From Salvelinus alpinus (lineage: Eukaryota > Chordata > Actinopteri > Salmoniformes > Salmonidae): 64,000 nucleotides of DNA. The translations under genes were made by a program, and so were the position numbers. Positions 56,441-64,000 of the stretch are shown here, piece by piece. The stretch is from positions 3,107,152 to 3,171,151 of the forward strand of contig NC_092089.1 of the NCBI RefSeq assembly GCF_045679555.1, written 5' to 3'. Within the stretch, counting starts at the first letter, position 1; each line of letters begins with the position of its first letter. The notes under the pieces are model-generated. The model made no database searches. It saw only the letters and a program-made list of their open reading frames with translations, and was not told the DNA's origin.

Positions 56441-57493
56441 TTTATGTTTTAATGGACTCCCCTGATCTATCCTCTGTGCATTGTAATACATACTGCAGCT
56501 GCCATTCCATTAAAGTGGTACCACTGGACCAGAGATTATTGACTGATGGTGATATCTTATGACATTTGAGATTCAACTCAATTCTAGTGGTGTAGGCTAC
56601 ATTTCTCCCCCAAGAACATTATAAATTGCTCATTTCTTTAATAGCCTTCAACTGTAAAAGGGGAACATGCCCAAGTGTTATGGCTTCATGTGCCTTTTCT
56701 CCCAGCAATTGTTGGTCTATCATGTGACTCACCACCAGGGGGCGGACATTCACTATGCATAAACTACAGTACTGCACTATGCATAAACTACATAATATAG
56801 AATTAAATTATAATAATGAATATAGAAATGTGAATGAGAATATTTGACTCACTAGTACCCCCTCAAAAAACATGAAAAAAACCACAATTATTTTCATACA
56901 TTTATTAAAATAACAAAAACACAAAAGTATATATATGTTGTTAACACACACTAAAATGTCTACTGAAATTGTTTTCCCTACAATGAAAAGTTGTATTTTC
57001 ACATAAATACATAAAGATGATTGTCACACACTAAGTGTCAGGCCAAACATTCCTGTCTGAATGATAAAACAAACAAAAAAAATCCCAGAGTAAGACTACA
57101 GGGATATCAAAGAATACCACATAAACAAATAAATATAGTTATGTACAAAGCTGATGATAGTGGATGAAACTTCAGGTAACTGAAATGGATGCAAAAATGT
57201 GGATAATGTCAACAAGACTTCTTGCAAGGTTAGTACTTGTCAGAAAGAATCATCTTCATTTTCTTTAGACTTTAAAGTGACATCAGTATTGGTGAGGGGG
57301 ACTTCTAATCCACACATACTAGACCAAACATCCCACTTTCTCAATGAACAAAAGAACAAACATGGCCTTTAACTTTGTATTCAAACCATGACACATCACT
57401 GTGGCCGCTGCGTGACCATGTAAGTATATTTACAAAAAGTCAAAGATTGTCTTCCTCCCTTTCAGGTGTGAAATAAAGAGGATTCTAACAGTG

Positions 57494-57608
57494 GACTCTA
57501 GGTCACAGACACAGGAAGTAGGTTAATGGGGGACTCTAGGTCACAGACACAGGAAGTAGGTTAATGGGGGACTCTAGGTCACAGACACAGGAAGTAGGTT
57601 AATGGGTT
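57494..57608. repeat. Three-copy tandem repeat (about 37 bp)
   Basis: GGACTCTAGGTCACAGACAC followed by AGGAAGTAGGTTAATGGG, three times in a row. Probably in the 3' UTR of the unknown minus-strand gene. Confidence 0.88.
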
Positions 57609-58097
57609 ACAGAAGGGTTTGATGGAAAACTATATCCTCTATCCTTAATGTGTTTCTGCTTCTCCAATACCTATATACTGTAGCAACACTCCCTCTATCC
57701 TGCCTTGGTGCCATGGTAAAAAGATGACAAACTGGTTGTATTCTGGTTTCTTACCCTCCATCTCTCTCTCTCTCTCTCTCTCTTCGATCCCCCTCTCAAT
57801 CATCAGCCATTTTATTTCTCTGTTATGGCCCAACCTGGCATGGTTGCCTCCTCTCTGAGGCCAAAGTACTCGGTCTGTTATCAGACCCTCACTGACCACA
57901 GGGTACTGCTATCACACTGTCTCTGGTCCTCTCTCTCAGTAGTAAAGTCGTTCAGACGGACTTCAACAGATGACAATAGATTATGACACTGGGTTAGAAA
58001 GAATAATCTGTCTGCTATGAATAAATAGACTTCTATTGTGAATCAACTCTATCAGTATATCTATGTCCATACACAATCCAAAACCGTACACACACAC

Positions 58098-58245
58098 GAG
58101 GAGGCTGGTGGGAGGAGCTATAGGAGGAATAAATGGAACGGTATGAAACACAGCAAACATGTAAACCATTTTGACTGTTCCATGTATACCATTCCAGACA
58201 TTACAATGAGCCCCTCCTCCTATAGTTTATCCCACCAGCCTCCTC
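58098..58245. mobile_element. Foldback MITE, second copy
   Basis: GAGGAGGCTGGTGGGAGGAG on the left and CCCACCAGCCTCCTCTGACA on the right, about 148 bp. Same family as 14310-14495, lying next to a CA run (58248-58268). Confidence 0.82.
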
Positions 58246-58475
58246 TGACACACACACACACACACACATTGCATAGTGTCCTATCGAAGGAGTGTGGCCA
58301 TGGGTGGCTGGTGGTCAGTTGATGTGATGTTGTGGTCACCTCAGTTTAAACTTCATACGTGTACTGTGATGTTGGTGTGGTAGTAATGTGGTGGTGGTCT
58401 ATTTCAGTCCGTTGTTGCTTAGCTTAGCAGGTTTGGTGTCGTTAGGTTAGCCCCTTCTCCCTCGCTTTCACCAGT

Positions 58476-61400
58476 TCAGGACTTGGTCTCAATGATTTTG
58501 ATGAAGGGAAGAGGCTTGTTGGACGAGTTGGTGGGCTTCAAAGGCTTACTGTGGAGGAGAGAGGGAGAAAGAGAGAGAACAGAGAGAGAGAGAGAAATGA
58601 GATCGATGCCAAGGTTTTACTCTGGGGAACACATCACTAGTGAACAGTTGAGGGACACTATGGGGATGTGCTGAGGTTAGAAGTATGTGTGGAGGGCTGT
58701 GTGAGGCCAGGCGGCTGTTTCTGGTCAGTCAGGGGAATGAGGGGGCAGGTGTGTGGTGAGTTGATGACAGGTCAGGCGTGTGGTGAGTTGATGACAGGTC
58801 AGGCGTGTGGTGAGTTGATGACAGGTCAGGTGTGTGGGGAGTTGATGACAGGTGAGGCGTGTGCTGAATTGATGACAGGTGAGGCGTGTGGTGAGTTGAT
58901 GACAGGTCAGGCGTGTGGTGAGTTGATGACAGGTCAGGCGTGTGGTGAGTTGATGACAGGTCAGGCGTGTGGTGAGTTGATGACAGGTCAGGCGTGTGGT
59001 GAGTTGATGACAGGTCAGGCGTGTGGTGAGTTGATGACAAGTCAGGCGTGTGGTGAGTTGATGACAGGTCAGGCGTGTGGTGAGTTGATGAAAAGTCAGG
59101 CGTGTGGTGAGTTGATGAAAAGTTGAAAAGTCAGGCGTGTGGTGAGTTGATGACAAGTCAGGCATGTGGTGAGTTGATGACAAGTCAGGCGTGTGGTGAG
59201 TTGATGACAGGTCAGGCGTGTGGTGAATTGATGACAGGTCAGGCGTGTGGTGAATTGATGACAGGCCAGGCGTGTGGTGAGTTGATGACAGGTCAGGCGT
59301 GTGGTGAGTTGATGACAGGTCAGGCGTGTGGTGAGTTGATGACAGGTCAGGCGTGTGGTGAGTTGATGACAAGTCAGGCGTGTGGTGAGTTGATGACAGG
59401 TCAGGCGTGTGGTGAGTTGATGACAGGTCAGGCGTGTGGTGAGTTGATGAAAAGTCAGGCGTGTGGTGAGTTGATGAAAAGTCAGGCGTGTGGTGAGTTG
59501 ATGACAAGTCAGGCATGTGGTGAGTTGATGACAAGTCAGGCGTGTGGTGAGTTGATGACAGGTCAGGCGTGTGGTGAATTGATGACAGGTCAGGCGTGTG
59601 GTGAATTGATGACAGGTCAGGCGTGTGGTGAGTTGATGACAGGTCAGGCGTGTGGTGAGTTGATGACAGGTCAGGCGTGTGGTGAGTTGATGACAGGTCA
59701 GGCGTGTGGTGAGTTGATGACAGGTCAGGCGTGTGGTGAGTTGATGACAGGTCAGGCGTGTGGTGAGTTGATGACAAGTCAGGCGTGTGGTGAATTGATG
59801 ACAGGTCAGGCGTGTGGTGAGTTGATGACAGGTCAGGCGTGTGGTGAGTTGATGACAGGTCAGGCGTGTGGTGAGTTGATGACAGGTGAGGCGTGTGGTG
59901 AGTTGATGACAAGTCAGGCGTGTGGTGAATTGGTGACAGGTCAGGCGTGTGCTGAATTGATGACAGGTGAGGCGTGTGGTGAGTTGATGACAAGTCAGGC
60001 GTGTGGTGAGTTGATGACAGGTCAGGCGTGTGGTGAGTTGATGACAGGTCAGGCGTGTGGTGAGTTGATGACAGGTCAGGCGTGTGGTGAGTTGATGACA
60101 GGTCAGGCGTGTGGTGAGTTGATGACAGGTCAGGCGTGTGGTGAGTTGATGACAGGTCAGGCGTGTGGTGAGTTGATGACAGGTCAGGCGTGTGGTGAGT
60201 TGATGACAGGTAAGGCGTGTGGTGAGTTGATGACAGGTCAGGCGTGTGGTGAGTTGATGACAGGTCAGGCGTGTGGTGAATTGATGACAAGTCAGGCGTG
60301 TGGTGAGTTGATGACAGGTCAGGCGTGTGGTGAGTTGATGACAGGTCAGGCGTGTGGTGAGTTGATGAAAAGTCAGGCGTGTGGTGAGTTGATGAAAAGT
60401 CAGGCGTGTGGTGAGTTGATGACAAGTCAGGCATGTGGTGAGTTGATGACAAGTCAGGCGTGTGGTGAGTTGATGACAGGTCAGGCGTGTGGTGAATTGA
60501 TGACAGGTCAGGCGTGTGGTGAGTTGATGACAGGTCAGGCGTGTGGTGAATTGATGACAGGTGAGGCGTGTGGTGAATTGATGACAGGTGAGGCGTGTGG
60601 TGAATTGATGACAGGTGAGGCGTGTGGTGAATTGATGACAGGTGAGAGGTGTGGTGAATTGATGACAGGTGAGGCGTGTGGTGAGTTGATGACAGGTGAG
60701 GCGTGTGGTGAGTTGATGACAGGTGAGGCGTGTGGTGAGTTGATGACAGGTGAGGCGTGTGGTGAGTTGATGACAAGTCAGGCGTGTGCTGAATTGATGA
60801 CAAGTCAGGCGTGTGCTGAATTGATGACAGGTCAGGCGTGTGGTGAGTTGATGACAGGTCAGGCGTGTGGTGAATTGATGACAGGTCAGGCGTGTGGTGA
60901 ATTGATGACAGGTCAGGCGTGTGGTGAATTGATGACAGGTCAGGCGTGTGGTGAGTTGATGACAGGTCAGGCGTGTGGTGAGTTGATGACAGGTCAGGCG
61001 TGTGGTGAGTTGATGACAGGTCAGGCGTGTGGTGAGTTGATGACAGGTCAGGCGTGTGGTGAATTGATGACAGGTGAGGCGTGTGGTGAATTGATGACAG
61101 GTGAGGCGTGTGGTGAATTGATGACAGGTGAGGCGTGTGGTGAATTGATGACAGGTGAGAGGTGTGGTGAATTGATGACAGGTGAGGCGTGTGGTGAGTT
61201 GATGACAGGTGAGGCGTGTGGTGAGTTGATGACAGGTGAGGCGTGTGGTGAGTTGATGACAGGTCAGGCGTGTGGTGAGTTGATGACAGGTCAGGCGTGT
61301 GGTGAGTTGATGACAGGTCAGGCGTGTGGTGAGTTGATGACAGGTCAGGCGTGTGGTGAATTGATGACAGGTCAGGCGTGTGGTGAATTGATGACAGGTC

Positions 61401-62510
61401 AGGCGTGTGGTGAGTTGATGACAGGTCAGGCGTGTGGTGAGTTGATGACAGGTCAGGCGTGTGGTGAATTGATGACAGGTCAGGCGTGTGGTGAGTTGAT
61501 GACAGGTCAGGCGTGTGGTGAGTTGATGACAGGTCAGGCGTGTGGTGAATTGATGACAGGTCAGGCGTGTGGTGAGTTGATGACAGGTGAGGCGTGTGGT
61601 GAATTGATGACAAGTCAGGCGTGTGGTGAGTTGATGACAGGTCAGGCGTGTGGTGAGTTGATGACAGGTCAGGCGTGTGGTGAGTTGATGACAGGTCAGG
61701 CGTGTGGTGAGTTGATGACAAGTCAGGCGTGTGGTGAGTTGATGACAAGTCAGGCGTGTGGTGAGTTGATGACAAGTCAGGCGTGTGGTGAGTTGATGAC
61801 AAGTCAGGCGTGTGGTGAGTTGATGACAAGTCAGGCGTGTGGTGAATTGATGACAGGTCAGGCGTGTGGTGAATTGATGACAGGTCAGGCGTGTGGTGAG
61901 TTGATGACAGGTCAGGCGTGTGGTGAGTTGATGACAGGTCAGGCGTGTGGTGAGTTGATGACAGGTGAGGCGTGTGGTGAGTTGATGACAAGTCAGGCGT
62001 GTGGTGAGTTGATGACAGGTCAGGCGTGTGGTGAGTTGATGACAGGTCAGGCGTGTGGTGAGTTGATGACAGGTCAGGCGTGTGGTGAGTTGATGACAGG
62101 TCAGGCGTGTGGTGAGTTGATGACAGGTCAGGCGTGTGGTGAGTTGATGACAGGTCTGGCGTGTGGTGAGTTGATGACAGGTGAGGCGTGTGGTGAGTTG
62201 ATGACAGGTGAGGCGTGTGGTGAGTTGATGACAGGTGAGGCGTGTGGTGAGTTGATGACAGGTGAGGCGTGTGGTGAGTTGATGACAGGTGAGGCGTGTG
62301 GTGAGTTGATGACAGGTGAGGCGTGTGGTGAGTTGATGACAGGCCAGGCGTGTGGTGAGTTGATGACAGGCCTATGATGGGTGTGTGTCTGCCTGAGTTA
62401 CTGGATGTGAATTACCTGTAGACAATCTGGGTGTGGCGGTCTGATGAGAGGTGCGAGTTTGACCTTTCACCTCCCAGGAAGTAGTCCATCTGATCATGCA
62501 TCTCCCGGTT
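58476..62510 (-). CDS. C-terminal two exons of an unrecognised gene
   Basis: Penultimate exon 62416-62510 has acceptor TGTTTAG and donor GTAATT, and encodes NREMHDQMDYFLGG, ERSNSHLSSDRHTQIVY and two bases. Last exon 58476-58548 has acceptor CTCCACAG; one base completes Ser, then KPLKPTNSSNKPLPFIKI, IETKS and stop. The phases join (2 then 1), while the other two phases of the last exon give an early stop or a different tail. This supports the pair as real coding exons. The peptide is charged with a Pro/Ser/Asn-rich tail and no membrane segment. I do not recognise the family. The gene continues beyond 62510, probably past the window edge, and faces c1orf43 tail to tail. Confidence 0.62.
58745..62377. 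repeat. 27-bp minisatellite filling an intron (about 134 copies)
   Basis: Unit GTCAGGCGTGTGGTGAGTTG plus ATGACAG. Variants are GGTGAGGCG, AAGTCAGG, GAATTGATG and GTGCTGAATT, distributed in higher-order blocks (for example 59100-59500 resembles 60360-60570). It occupies about 94 percent of the intron between 58549 and 62415. Open frames of over 1000 codons on both strands are artefacts of the 27-bp period. Confidence 0.97.
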
Positions 62511-62529
62511 CTAAACACACACACACACA

Positions 62530-64000
<1,471 letters not shown>

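Noticed and set aside
58725-62377. Two open frames of about 1085 codons on opposite strands
   Set aside because: A 27-bp repeat array inside an intron; the frames mirror one repeat and are not genes.

Overview
This is vertebrate nuclear DNA and very probably a salmonid fish (Salmo, Oncorhynchus or a relative). It has spliced genes with GT-AG introns, CA and GA microsatellites, a Sleeping Beauty-type Tc1 element, tRNA-derived HpaI-type SINEs, L2/Rex-like LINEs, LTR derivatives and several foldback MITE families typical of salmonids. No prokaryotic or viral genome features are present, and no CRISPR array. Gene names come from remembered family sequences, not from a search.

Layout of the genes. 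(1) 1608-3589, minus: a broken aquaporin-10-like gene (exons 2-6). It carries two frameshifts, a GA-rich repeat in place of the exon 3/exon 4 junction, and a repeat element cutting off exon 2. (2) 9973-20282, minus: a complete six-exon aqp10-like aquaglyceroporin gene of 301 codons plus stop, with every splice phase consistent. (3) 25341-31766, minus, with likely 5' UTR exons further right: a pro-interleukin-16-like gene with a 3.2-kb first coding exon and two C-terminal PDZ domains. (4) 50043-54410, plus: a complete seven-exon orthologue of human C1orf43 (251 aa). (5) 58476-62510, minus: the last two coding exons of a gene I do not recognise. In human, AQP10 and C1orf43 are near neighbours on 1q21.3, so the conserved neighbourhood supports those two names.

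Between the genes: 1-1600, about 4.0-9.9 kb, 20.4-25.3 kb, 32.2-50.0 kb and 54.4-58.4 kb are non-coding and filled by transposons and satellites. The most complex part is 43.0-48.5 kb. There a LINE was hit by a SINE and by a Tc1 transposon, and the Tc1 transposon was then hit by an LTR-type element that still has its 5-bp target duplication. Tc1-like elements also lie at 8.4-9.15, 17.26-18.87, 50.98-52.2 and 62.53-64.0 kb.

The most unusual theme is the number of minisatellites that touch or sit next to splice sites of the host genes. In the intact aqp10 gene one array repeats the exon 4 acceptor about 22 extra times, and another repeats the exon 5 donor five extra times. Arrays made of acceptor-like units precede an il16 PDZ exon and c1orf43 exon 2. 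A 3.6-kb array with almost no AG dinucleotide on the sense strand fills the last intron of the unknown gene. Most very long open frames in the window (26.2-27.4, 36.6-38.3, 52.1-53.0, 58.7-62.4 kb) are by-products of repeat units divisible by three, not genes.
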